The notes under the pieces: generated by a model
Database searches by the model: none
Seen by the model: only the letters and a program-made list of their open reading frames with translations
Told to the model about the DNA's origin: nothing
Translations under genes and position numbers: made by a program
Shown: positions 46,001-57,617 of the stretch, in pieces
How positions within the stretch are numbered: the stretch's first letter is position 1
How the letters are laid out: the number at the start of each line of letters is the position of its first letter
Source: Glandiceps talaboti
Lineage: Eukaryota > Hemichordata > Enteropneusta > Spengelidae
Direction of reading: 5' to 3'
Assembly: GCF_964340395.1 (NCBI RefSeq)
Contig: NC_135570.1
Location: forward strand, 556,001-620,000
DNA length: 64,000 nucleotides

Positions 46001-49000
46001 GACCACCCCATTATGCATTGTTTTTCAGCTTAAACAAGGGCATGTTCAGTTTCCATAACAAGTTCAACTACTAGGTTTCAAAATATTTATGTATACTAGT
46101 ACATTGACAGATATCACTAAGTCATCAACAAGCGAGAAAGAGGGGGAGGCAAGAGAGTGGAGGGGCAAGAGGAGATATATTAAAGGGAGGGAGGGGAGAC
46201 AGACAGAGAAACAAGTGCTTACACTCTATGTAATTTCTCAACCAAAGACACATTGTAATATTTATTTATTACTACAAAGTTATTTTAAAATCATGTCACA
46301 TTCAGTCACATAGAAGTAAAGTAGTTCTGGAGGAGTGTGTCCTCAACAAAGACTTGTATTTTTTTCCATTAACCAGTCAAAATTACAGACAAACACTGTA
46401 TGTGCAAAGAAAGCAGAATTTGTTTTTTGTTAAGGATTGGTTTCATTGAATTGATAGATGTCATATTTTCTTGCCTGTTTCAGGAATCAAGATGTACCAG
46501 AGTTACTGGTTGTGCAGGATGGTTGATTTGTAAAAGTGTGAGTGCAGCGAGTCAGACTAAAGCTATTAACTAGGGTAGCAGTAAATTATAATTTATTATT
46601 GCAGATATAGGTCATAAATAATAGGACATTGATGTAAGTCTATGCTCACAGTAGGCTCATGTTTCTGATGGGAAGGATTGAGAGAGCTAGAGAAGGGTGA
46701 GGGGGGGGGGGGGGGGGGCTCCAGCAGTCATTTGTACAGACTTCCAATGTCTCTACACTAGCTTAGTTCCAGGATTATGATCCACATGACAAAAACACCA
46801 CTGGAATCATTGACTCATGTAATCTAGCAAATGCAAGAACAACACTTTTGTTTTTTTAGTCAGTGTCTCTCTTTGTCCGCTGAAATCTTGCTTTTTGTAG
46901 TAAGATGTCTATGTTTCTGCTAATTTCAGTGCAATAAATGCTCAAATTGCCAAATGATATACCATACACATGTACATACTGTATATAATGGCAAGATACA
47001 TTTCAGGAGACATTGTGGCCATGTATATTTTTGTAATAATGTTATTGTTGTTAAGTTAGCCAATATCAGTCATGTAATGTCAATACAATGCAAGTATTGC
47101 TTATTTTAAATAACACCAAGTGATGCTTAAGATAAGGTTTTTTCAATAATTTTTTTAAAACTTTAAAATTAATATCAGTGTATTGCAACTTATTTTGTTA
47201 AGAAATAAATTTTCGAAAATGAATATTGTATTGCTTGTATTTCTGTTTTGTGGGTTTGTGATCATTATTAACCTCCAATGGGCGACACTCAAGAGAGTTA
47301 AATCACAATTGGTTCCCTCCATCTGTCTTTCTATGCATGCACTGTCATTTCTCAGTCTTTGCACAAAGGTAACACATTATATGGGACAGATGCAGATCAA
47401 TTAATTTCATGACAAAGTAGTGGCCATCTGATAAAATAAATAAATAAAACTCACATCTGGGCTCTCAGAAAACTGTTGTTGCCACTCTTGATTCTCTTAT
47501 GCAAACTCACTGGAGACATGTGCCCACAAATATTTTAGTCGTAATTAAAGTAAGTGTACATATGTTTTAGGGGACAGGGAACTCGATGATCACATGACCC
47601 TATTGATTCAAGCTGAAGGTCATAGTGGAAATTCAAGGCCATTATAATTTGTTTTGCACTTTCTTGAAACTTCCCTGAAACATTTTTGAATACTGAAATA
47701 TGACTGGTAAAGCTGAAAATCAGTCTGTAAAAAGCCAAATGTACATACATTTAGAGAAATGTGAAAACAGCATTCATTTTGCATATGAAGTTGTTTTGTA
47801 GCAATAATCTGTTACCAAGACAACTGATGTCAATATTCCAAATTACACCAAAATATTAGTACATGTATACTGGATATTTGAGAATCCAAAAGTGATACAA
47901 GCATGGCAAAATGTTTTGAGTGCAAGTACCTGTGTATATGACTTATAAAACTAGTTGCCAGAATGTTTTGATATTTGGTTTGGATTGTACAGGGTATTGT
48001 ACTGAGTGTGTACAGACTGGAGAAATCATGTTTAGGTGATCCACTTGTTTGTTCTGGTTCTCAATACCCAACCAACCCAAATTTTCAGTTCCCACATCAA
48101 AATAAAAGAAAATACTTTTGTTTTCACCCGTCCTTAATATTTTGCGGAACAGCAAGAATAAACAAGAATCTTGACTGTTGATGCCATTGACATGTACATG
48201 GGGGTGGTGGCAACATTTGTTCACAAAGAGCATTTCCTTCATGGTGGACAGTATGAAAGCAGGGGGCTGAAATTGGGAATGGGCTTGTTACCAGGAATCC
48301 CATAAAAGTAAGATAGAGAGGAGGAAAAAGGGAGCGTGAGAAACATGAAAAAGACAATTTTTTATTCTTTATCTTTTTTAAAAATTGACTTACCGACCCA
48401 TAGTTGGCATGAAAAAGTTATGAAACACCAAAAAATAGGGCCACACATATCAAAAAGAGTGATTTACCATGAAACCAGCCAATGCAAGGTCATCCAGGAT
48501 GATATTACATCACTCAAGTCAAGGTGTACACACACCTCGAGTCATGTAAGGTACAATACAAAACTATAGTGCCATAGCCTGACTGGTGAAATGTATGTTG
48601 GTTGTTGGCGAGGATTTTATTTATGTTTTTCTAGTTTGGGAATGTTCATACCTATACAAATGTACTCATGATGATCTGATAATACTGAAGCACTTAAAAT
48701 TTTAAAAATGTGATATTTTGTCAAAAAAGTTAAATTTGAGGAGTACTGGGCAAATTAATCTTAAACTTGACGGAAAATTTTGTAGGTGTGTCCAGGTGAA
48801 GAATCATTCAAGCCAATATCACCTTAAAAGCCTAAAATGGTATTTCTTGTCAAGAGGCTAAAACTACATAACTAAATGCGTAATTACATTAAAATTTTGT
48901 CAGAATGTTAGGGAGCAATCTAGATGAAGAAAACTGTTGATGAAAAGATTACAAAATTGTTTATATACTATTTCTGAGATCTTATAAAAAAAAATGTGCA

Positions 49001-52000
49001 ACTTCAAAACTACCTGGCAGATATACATATTCAATTGAACATCCTGTTCTGATAATAACTTGAATTTCAATATCAGTTATACACAATGTCATTGACACTA
49101 TTTTTTTTAAATTGTTGTTTCCTATTTGCCCCAAGTGTGTACATTTGAAATTAAAGAGTGGCCATTTTCACTAGCATTTGTCACAGAATCATACTGATAA
49201 ATTCAAATTAGTTAATTAGTGTGGCTTTTATTTATACATTAATATATACTACAATCAAAACATAAGGACATTATAACCGCTCTCTACATATACCTGGATG
49301 ATACATGTAGTCAATAGACACACACTAGAACTACTGTATATTTTAATATTTATATTTCATAGATCATTATTAACTTTATTTTGTTTAAATACCAAATTAG
49401 AAATGTAAAATTTTCTAAACGGCTAAAATAAAGTGTTATCTTATCTTATCTTATCTATGGTATTTGTTGATATTTTGCAGTCTTGTTGTGTTAAGAAATA
49501 AACTTCCAGATCCACTATACATGTAATTATCCTTTAATGACTTTCTATTCCTTTTCCAAAACTTACTCCATGGGTCTGAAAAGTAAAAGAAAATTTATTG
49601 ACATCAATATCACATGAATGGATACAATAGAAGAAAGTATATCACAACTATTTTGTAGAGTATACAGATATATGGGTAGTAATACACCCTCTGTTTCTGT
49701 AATTGGTATAAAAGACATATACTAGTAATCTCAGTTACACTGTAATGGTTGGTTGCCATGATGGTGTTTTTTTGGCGTAGTGTAGTTCGTAATACTATAC
49801 AGTATCTGTATAGTACCTGCTACGACTCACCATAGAGAGTTGTTAGGGTTAGAAACAACATTTGGCATCCAGACTAGGTTTGGCAATACTTAGTTAGGGA
49901 TCAGAGGGTTGCTTTAGTATAGATCAAGTCCTAATGATTACAACTTGTCCTGGCAAATACCGCTAACCTGAACTGAACAAGTACACTACGTAATATTTGT
50001 AAACAAAAACAAGTACATGTGCAAAGATATTAAGATGGGACTCGGGAGTATCGTATGCACAACTACTTTCCGTGATGACACCTCGATCGAAACGAAAGAC
50101 TTGGACCATGTGCACGAATGTATTCACCAAGTAACAACCGATCTTATGAAAGCTAATGTAAGAAATCAACTCGCCTGATATATTTACCTTTCCATGAAGT
50201 TCAACTATGCTTGCTCGCTCGTCGATGTGAGTAGAGAAACCACCAACGAGCGGACTGTCATCAACAGATTCGAACTTGCTGCTGTTAAAAAATAATGGTC
50301 CATGACAACAGTAATTCATGGAGCAAATTGGATACTCTGGCAAAAATAAAAAGCGAGCATGCAAATCCATGCAATTCAAGTGAAAAGTAATCACAATGGC
50401 ATGATTTCAACCTGCCAATGACGGTTTTATGTGATTTGCCGAACTCGCATTCGTACCCATTCGGAAGACTTCGAATCTGATGATGAACGTGTGAAGCCAT
50501 CATCATATTGAGATTGAGCTTAGGGGTCAACTTTTGAAAGTGAATATGAATATGAATATGATGGTAGCTTCACACTCGTGATGTTATCCAGTGCATGAAC
50601 TATGTAGAGATACTCCTGGCAAAGGTCATTCAATGAATTTCCATAATTTGTTTTATCTGTTTGTAGAAATCCACCAGGTTTTGCCTTTTTAGTGTATAAA
50701 TACAAAGAGGATGCTGACAGAGCTGCACGTGCCTTGGATGGAAGGTATGTATATATATATAGCATATATTATACCATGATGTGAAAGCCAAGTTGTATAT
50801 GTTCAAACTAAAAAAAATATATACATCATTGGTTCTATCGACAGTGTTGAAAATTTGAGTCAACATGTTCAAAATCATCATTGATTTCACTGGTCAGGAT
50901 TGTTCATAAATTGTGCTTATAGAGGTCTAGGTATATTAGCCTTGCACCAAGGGTATTAGTCACAGTACAACTTTTGTATTCAGGTAATTTTAAATTCAGC
51001 ATAGCTTTCTATGCTGAAAAGATTGAAAGTCTTGGCTATTCTGTAAACAACATTTTCAAGCCAGTAGCAATCAACCAAGCATTAGGTCTCTGAGTTTGAC
51101 ATCTTTTTAGTATCATATGTTTGTGAATTAAGATGGGGTATGTATACAAATTGATGATGAACCCTTTCCTTACAGAACTGTGTGTGGGAGGCGTGTACGA
51201 GTAGAACATGCTAGACCCATGCCACCTCGTGGTAGCAGAAGACCGCCCCCACCACGTCGTTGGGATCCCAGCATGAAATGTTACACATGTGGAGAGCGTG
51301 GGCACTTTGCTCGCGACTGTGACCGAGATCATTATCGTAGTAGTAGACGTAGTAGTCGTTACAGCAGGTGAGTCAAATATGAAGGAATTCAACACTCCAG
51401 CATGAACTTTGAACTTTGCCTGTCAGCTGTTGAGTAGTATAGTACAACAGTGGCATATCAACTATCGCCAAACAAACATAGACACAAACTACAACTATTA
51501 TTGTGACATGTTGATATTAGGTATCAATTGATGTTGATGTAACTATACTCACAGTAGGCTGGTGTCTCTGATAGTGGGCATGACATTCATCTCCACATTT
51601 TAGTGTTTACACTATCTTGATTACAGGGTGAATGAATATATCTGGCATCTGCATAACCAGGGTATCGCTATTACCCATTTTGGTAATGTATCACATACAA
51701 CAACAGTAGTTTGAGTTGGTGTCTATCTTAGTTTGTGAATAACATGTTTTGCATAGTAATGCAATCATTGATCAGTAAGAAAATGTATTGTTTTATTTAG
51801 AGATAGAATTTTATCTTAAAAGTGTTTGCACATGGTTGTAAAATCCACAGTTACCCTGAGATGTGACAGCCACATTTAAAATGCAATCAGATCATGGAAT
51901 GTACATGTTATTTTGATAACTACAATAATTATTGCAGTGTGTGTTCAAACTTGGTATATAACCACCATAAATAATCTATTTTGAATTTGAGATAGTCTTT

Positions 52001-55000
52001 CATCTTTTTCATTTGATAACTAGGCTTTCAATAACTTGGAATTTAGGAACAATTATGTTCTATTTTGACTTGTAATGGTCAAGTAGATGATATTGATTTA
52101 TGGAATATCATATGAATACTTGACAAACGACAATTACTAGTGGAAAATGAAAATTGTACACTGTCAAACTCCCAAGTCGATGTTTGTTTAAATGGATAAA
52201 TGTAAATAGCCAAGTATAAAAAACAACATGAAATATGAAAAATATTGCCCTCTTTAAATTTTGCAGTATGGATTATGTCTATTTGTTTACCTATATTTTA
52301 ATGGGTTTTTTTTTTCATTTTTACGACTTGGAACAATACAGATGTACTAAAGATGAGAACAGAGACAAAAAAAAACACATTTTGTAGACAAAGGTAGAAG
52401 TTAGAAGAGGGACACACATGCTATAGTATTACATAGAATGGCTTTGAATAAAGAAATGGTTCTGTAAAAGTTTACAAGCTATGAATTCAAACTAAATCAA
52501 TTAAATATGCAAAGATATATACCAAATATAATTCATAGACAAAATACTATTATAATCAACAACATAGATTATATGAATAAAATATTCCTCTTTCTCCTAA
52601 CTCGTACTTAGTTATGTATAACTATAAACAAATAAATAATCTTTGATATCTAAATAGTGCAGAAAGTTAATATGAAATTCTAAACTTCTATGGTTGAATG
52701 TAACAATTTAATGGTAGTCATAATTAATGTGTGTGTTTGTAACCTATAAATGTATATACCATATTTGAATTCCACTGTAATAATTAAACCTAACATGTTC
52801 AGCTCTTGTACAATGTATGTCTTTCATGGACGTCTTCTTTCTTTTTTCCATGTTATTAATTTTTTTTCTTCATTTTTTGTGCAATGACTTGCTTGTTATT
52901 CAGGGTGTACAGGATAAGTTATAAACCAAACGATACCCACCAAAAACATACTGGCCATACATTCGAAAGCCACAGCCTTGTACTAGCATACTCAGCACCA
53001 ATTTGAGAAATGCAACATGAGATCGAACCAAGCATGTCTTGTATAACCAAACGACAACTGATAATGAAAGCAGTTGGCTCCAACTTACCAATCCCATGCG
53101 GGAGTGGCCATACTCACTTAATTCAATGTGAAGAGAGAGCGAGACCCAAACCCAGTTAAAGCTAAAACTCATAGTGCAACTACATGTTACAAAGCGTGCA
53201 ACTACCAAAATTAAGTCACTGTACACCATGTCACTACACATTCTTCTCCTCCAGTGTTGTACACCATATAAGCTACTGCGTTTACTACTTTTGACTGCAC
53301 TATGCATTAAAACTTGTGTACCAGGAGTAGGTAAATAACCAACAAACCTTTGTCTTTTTCTACTTTTAAAAAGGTACAGGTATTCTACTTGTTCATTCAA
53401 ACTATGGCAGACCAATCATGTCATTACTTTCATTTTAAAAAATTGACAAATTATGCCGTTACTCAGAGTCTTGTCTCCAAAAAACTATGGCAAACCATGT
53501 CAATGATACTCCTGTTTCCAAGTCATAGGATACTCCGAAGGGACATATTTCCCTGAAAATCAAAGTTTCTCATTTCTCTCAAAACTTCCCATGAAAGCTT
53601 GTCTCAGGTCTGGTTGAAATAATAAAAGAAATTTGGGTTTTGTGGTCTTGTTTTCATGGCAATTGACAATCTTTATGATGTTCCCATAGAATTCTAGAGT
53701 ATTTGGCAGCCATATTGGATTCTAAAATGACTAAATTTTGATATCATTTTGACCACATTTTAAAAAAATTTGTGTGAGAGCCCCAGATTATTTTATCTTA
53801 AAAAAAGTAACAGTATAAGTTGAAAGAATTATTTCCAAGGCACAGTCTGCAGTAACAGCATCAACAATTTTGTAATGCAAATACAGGCATATATCTTTAC
53901 AGTAAAAAATGAAGTCAGACCAAACTACTTGCAACCATTTTCATTGAAACTTCAATTTTCATACAAGAATTATCCTATACTTTGAACTCATTGAGTCTTT
54001 CATTTGGTTAAACCTGCCAAATAAAATGAATAATTGGTAACAACTGAGTAACTGCTGAAATGACATTGTGTCGTAGTTTGAATGGACTAGTAATCATTCA
54101 TCACCAGTGCTGTCCATGTACTACTACTATATGGATGTGTTGAACACATGCTAGTCATTTATGGTCTCCGTAATTCCTTTTTTTGTCATGTACATGTATT
54201 TATACCGTGGTGGGGGGGGGGGGGGTGTTATAGATTGATACTGTGGAGGGAATGTGTTATAAATTGATACCGTGGGGGGGGGGGGGGGGTCTTATTATAG
54301 ATTGATACCGTGGGAGAATGTGTTATAGGTTGATACCGTGGGGGAATACCCCATATTTTTATTTGAGAACTTAGTTCTAATCTATAATCTAAGGTGCAGA
54401 ATAGTTCGATTCATTGATTGATGGGGGTTTGATGTGATTGGGTGCAAGGTTCTATTGAGGTACATGATATTAATAGTTATATAATTCTTCTCATTCTCAA
54501 ACACATGGTGTTATACAGAGATGTACATATAGTACATTATACATATGAATGTCAAATGGCTTGACAGCTACTATTTACATGTGGACCTATATTATTTCTA
54601 AAATCATGTACAGTAAACAGAACCTTGCATTGTGACATTGAAATGTTATTTGTACGATATGAGAGAATCAGTGAGTCTCGTACATGTGTTCAGAACTGGT
54701 AGGTACTTAAGAGGTAGTACAGATGTACAGACTTTTTATGTAAAGTAAGAATATATCATGTTACAGCTTACCCCCGGCATTATTTGATGTTGTTTTCTTT
54801 CACCCTTTTGTATTTTAGTTTATTTGGACTGTCAATCATAAATACAGACTTTGGTACAGCTACTTAAAAAGCAAGCCACATAACAATATACTAGTCTTGT
54901 AAAATGTATAACAAGAACCCATGGACTGTAGTTGAGGTCCCTTTGCCAGTTCCAAATTAGGGGGTCCGTCTGCCAGACCTAGTTTAGTCTATGAACTAAA

Positions 55001-55597
55001 GTTACAGATTGTAGTAAATCTATATTTGTATACTCAAGGATTCATTGTTGGCTTACAAATTGGTCCATTCAGGCTATGAATGACAAACTTTATTGGAATA
55101 TTCAAGGCTCAAAATTAAAATTAAATTCCAGCCCTGATATTGTGGAACTCGTCAATACACTCTTTTATTACTTGCATGAAGATAATTATGTGACACAGAA
55201 TAGCATGTATTGTAAACAAAAAGGGTAATAATATCCAAGATATCAGGAAATAGTAAGTATTTGAAGTGATTGTCAATCATAGATGTCAGTTCAGGTAATA
55301 CAGTCGCTGTGGAGATACCAATACATATCTCTAGCTTGTAAACAAATTTGATTTGAACTCATATGACCAGTGGTTATGTATTACTAGTATTACTTTATGA
55401 TAGGTGTGTATGGTATAAGCAGTATTACATGATATGGTTTTAATATGATTACTGACAGTTATATCTATCTTTCTCTGACACACAGGAGCAGATCCCGATC
55501 ACCAATCAGAAGCAGGTCCCGATCTCGTTCCCACTCCAGAAGTGCAGGTGGTTACAGTAGAAGTAGAAGTCGTTCATACTCACCGGGAAGAAGATAA
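43055..55597 (+). CDS. SRSF7: SR splicing factor, SRSF7/9G8-like (RRM + CCHC zinc knuckle + RS), 4 coding exons
   Basis: Exons: 43055-43185, 50667-50744, 51176-51367, 55486-55597; 513 nt, 170 residues plus stop, with consistent phases. The RRM is about aa 11-82: RNP2 is RIFVGDL, and RNP1 is PGFAFLVY just after the first junction. A CCHC zinc knuckle ([14 protein letters not shown], aa 105-118) follows a Pro/Arg linker. The tail (about aa 122-170) is rich in Arg-Ser pairs. RRM plus one zinc knuckle marks the 9G8/SRSF7 group (RSZ proteins of plants, insect 9G8/x16 relatives). Such proteins bind exonic enhancers, shuttle from the nucleus and help mRNA export; RS phosphorylation controls them. 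At 170 residues it is shorter than human SRSF7 (about 238), mainly because of a short RS tail. Intron 1 holds a large inverted-repeat insertion, and intron 3 a probable poison exon (52904-53330). The one-to-one name is inferred from domain order. Confidence 0.92.
43186..43816 (+). other. start of intron 1 of the SRSF7-like gene
   Basis: The minus strand is open for about 150 codons over 43343-43798, but no known protein family, start context or splice pattern supports a gene. Nothing else seen. Confidence 0.4.
43817..43949. repeat. inverted repeat in intron 1 of the SRSF7-like gene
   Basis: The outer arms caggcacttgaatcaatctgt and acagattgattcgatcgagt-gcctg enclose a near-perfect AT palindrome (tttttttaaatgtatagtaa / tttactatacattaaaaaaa) at 43864-43917. 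Confidence 0.7.
44476..45080 (+). repeat. left terminal inverted repeat of the intron-1 insertion
   Basis: It pairs with 49970-50579 in inverted orientation. The two arms have diverged by scattered substitutions and small indels, for example a shorter run of the cattcatatt-type repeat near the left tip than near the right one (tgaatatgaatatgaatatg at 50541-50560). Both arms share the open frame containing [18 protein letters not shown], which is probably a chance frame. Confidence 0.8.
45136..49914. other. interior of the inverted-repeat insertion, no gene recognised
   Basis: AT-rich with short frames only. It holds a purine-rich stretch (46115-46205), a poly-G run (46700-46718) and, at 49431-49456, a sequence ending in about three TTATC units, which looks like the 3' tail of a LINE or SINE nested inside the element. 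I found no transposase, integrase or polymerase motif. Confidence 0.5.
49970..50579 (-). repeat. right terminal inverted repeat of the intron-1 insertion
   Basis: Reverse complement of 44476-45080. It contains a small insertion (about 9 bp) relative to the left arm near 50206-50214. Its outer end is followed by GATGTTATC, the same 9 bases that precede the left arm. Confidence 0.8.
51368..52903 (+). other. first part of intron 3 of the SRSF7-like gene
   Basis: AT-rich; ends with a long pyrimidine-rich tract leading to the candidate poison exon. No repeat of note. Confidence 0.5.
52904..53330 (+). other. putative poison cassette exon of the SRSF7-like gene
   Basis: A long pyrimidine tract (52840-52880) and ...gcttgttattcag precede 52904; CCAGGAGTAG then gtaaat gives a donor at 53331. 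The upstream exon ends with AG, so splicing gives AG|G and an open frame [16 protein letters not shown]... for 34 codons, with stop TGA at 53004-53006. The stop would lie about 320 nt before the exon end, a set-up for nonsense-mediated decay. The block has visibly more G+C than its flanks and lacks stops over about 170 codons on the minus strand, suggesting constraint. Vertebrate SRSF3 and SRSF7 have conserved poison exons in the matching intron, used for autoregulation. Confidence 0.55.
53331..55485 (+). other. rest of intron 3 of the SRSF7-like gene
   Basis: Contains the G-rich repeat at 54195-54355 and otherwise AT-rich sequence with no exon seen before the acceptor ctgacacacag at 55475-55485. 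Confidence 0.5.
54195..54355. repeat. poly-G tandem repeat, 4 copies
   Basis: The unit is gttatagattgataccgtgg followed by a G run of variable length (3 to 17) in intron 3 of the SRSF7-like gene. The long G runs could form quadruplexes on the + strand. Confidence 0.85.
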
Positions 55598-56700
55598 AAG
55601 GTTTGTACTGAAATAAACTTATCTGAGACAACAAACAAACAAACAAACAACAAACCCAAGATTTATGAATGAAAATTGACACTGATTAAAACATTTGTAT
55701 TTCATTCATTTATTCCTTCATCCACCCACCCAACCATTCACCCATTCATTTATTCATTCATTCCTTCATCCATCCATCCATCCACCCACCCACCCATTTA
55801 TTCCTTCATCCACCCACCCACCAATTCATTTATTCATTCATTCATACATCATTCATTCCTTCTTCCATTCATTGATTCATTTGTTTGTTTGTTCGTTCAT
55901 TTGTTCATTCATCCCTCCACCCATCCATGCATTTATTCATTCCTTCATCTACCCACCCATCCATCCATCCATCCACCCACCCATGCAGTCATTTACAGTC
56001 ATTCATTCATTTATTCTATGATGTTTTCTTTTAATCATCAGATATTGGAAATCATCATACCATGCCAATGAAGATTCAGCTCACTGCTGTCTGCATTCAA
56101 GTTACAATTGTCTATCTTGGACTTAGCTGTGAGCAGCTGACTTTGTCAACATACAACAGAGATAGGAATTTTAACATGATACAATATGTACTATAACTGA
56201 ATTCTATTTTGTGCTGTATATTCAGTCAACACTAACTTTCAAATGAATGTTCTATAAAGAGTTAAAACTGATCAGTTCTTATATTTTGTCAAAGCTCCAG
56301 TAACTCTAACTTGTTGTTATTTTTCATTAGTTTTGTCTCATTGCTATATAACACAGAACTTTGATATTCACAGGTCGCTAACACATACTGACATAGTAGT
56401 AATTACTTCTTGTATCAAAACCAATGGTTGTAAATACTTACAAGGGCTGTTTTGTCTTATCAGATTGACAGGCTTTGTCAAACCGTCCATTTGCTGAAGG
56501 CAAAACATTACTTGTATGTATTAATTAGAACCCTTGGTTGGGATGCAAGAACTAATTATTGTTTTACATGAAATAGTCCAATCCATCTGTTCAGCAGAGT
56601 CACCTGTCTAATTATTATTGTTGGTACTACGTATGTACATTGGATTGATGCCCATATGTAAACAAGTCTTGATTCAGGTACAGATGTTAGATCTTGTCTA
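55598..56700 (+). other. 3' region of the SRSF7-like gene
   Basis: AATAAA at about 55612 is an early polyadenylation candidate. The ATTC/CACC-rich satellite (55700-56015) follows. Exact UTR end unknown. Confidence 0.4.
55700..56015. repeat. ATTC/CATC/CACC tetranucleotide satellite
   Basis: cattcatttattcattcatt and catccatccatccacccacc runs alternate. Two + strand frames rich in His/Pro/Ser/Ile are artefacts of the 4-bp period. Confidence 0.95.
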
Positions 56701-56729
56701 TCAACAAACTGGGATACTGTAAGTTTTGA

Positions 56730-56743
56730 TCACTAGAGGGCGA
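56730..56743 (+). promoter_or_regulatory. CTCF-like motif
   Basis: tcactagagggcga resembles CCACTAGAGGGCGC. It lies between the SRSF7-like gene and CAMLG. Confidence 0.35.
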
Positions 56744-56778
56744 TCATAGTATTACACACTACAGCTAAGCGATTATAT

Positions 56779-56923
56779 ATTCCCCAGTATTTTGACTTTG
56801 TTCAGCCAAGGAAAATATGAGTGACCTAAGGGGCATTGTCACTATGAGTTTGCTAGACAAGTAGTGATGAAACCCTTAGGTCATGAGTATTTTTCAGCTG
56901 AATGGAGTAAAATTTTGGAGAAT
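56779..56923. mobile_element. ATTCCC-type MITE, copy 2 (145 bp)
   Basis: Left attccccagtattttgactt...tgagtgacctaagg; right ccttaggtcatgagtattttt...ggagaat. The arms are inverted copies of about 50 nt, and the length equals copy 1. Confidence 0.75.
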
Positions 56924-57617
56924 AATATAATTATACCTCTTCAAACATAATCTATGGAAAATGAGGAAAAATCATGGTGAATTATTTGACTCATTTGGAA
57001 CACCACAGAACCAGTGTGACATGGACATGGGTTGTTATGATGGAGGACAACCAGGGTATAGTATCCATATTTTGTGTTCAAAGGTAAAAACTTGGCTTGT
57101 GCATATGACAGGTCTTGAACTAGTTCATATTCATGGCTTCTAGATTCATACTTACAAATTAAAGTTTCTACTGACAAAGTCAAACATTTCTGTCAAATGA
57201 AATCTAAATTTTGTCAGCATCATTACCCAAGGGATGTCCTACTAAAAGAATGAAGAATAGGGTACTGGGGTTTTATATTATTAGTAATAGTAGGACTATA
57301 TACTTCATACTTCAAAAATCTGTTGTTGTTTTCAGTTTATTTAAAACCTGAGAAATGTTCTGAGAAATGGAAGTACAAGTCTTACAATTCTTTTGAATTC
57401 ACATTTGTTAGTTAGTTTATATCTTCTTAACTCTTAATTAGTCACTGATATTTATTCGTGATCTTGCTCTGATATTTGTTTTGTTTTATTCATCTGTACT
57501 CATTTCATTATCTGGAAAAAAAAACTTGTTAATCATTCTTATGAAATACAACTATAATCTTGAGGATATGACATTTCATGCCACCTTATCAGCTACCACT
57601 GTTGTACAGAAAGGAAG
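56924..57617. other. intergenic, nothing recognised
   Basis: AT-rich; overlapping short frames on both strands without support. Confidence 0.4.

Larger units (their letters stand above)
44476..50579. mobile_element. 6.1-kb insertion with long terminal inverted repeats (Mutator-like or foldback type)
   Basis: 44476 to about 45080 is the reverse complement of about 49970-50579, roughly 600 bp at high but imperfect identity; weaker similarity runs on to about 45135 and 49915. The termini are ACGAGTGTGAAGCTACC and its complement. The 9-bp word GATGTTATC lies directly outside both ends (44467-44475 and 50580-50588). Long TIRs plus a 9-bp duplication are typical of Mutator-like elements. Because the word is partly palindromic, duplications of 7, 5 or 3 bp with longer TIRs are also possible. 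No transposase was recognised in the roughly 4.8-kb interior, so it looks non-autonomous. It lies in intron 1 of the SRSF7-like gene, its right end 87 bp from exon 2. Confidence 0.75.

Noticed and set aside
49963-50530. Frames of 81-143 codons shared by both TIR arms
   Set aside because: They are present twice only because the arms are copies; overlapping frames in the same DNA and no transposase motif.
44476-50579. Polinton/Maverick or viral insertion
   Set aside because: Polintons are 15-20 kb with 6-bp duplications and encode integrase, polymerase B and capsid; none was seen here.
52900-53415. Minus-strand frame of 171 codons
   Set aside because: It mirrors the candidate poison exon of the + strand gene; no family resemblance and no minus-strand splice context.
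55676-56071. His/Pro/Ile/Ser-rich frames of 108 and 131 codons
   Set aside because: Tetranucleotide satellite artefact.
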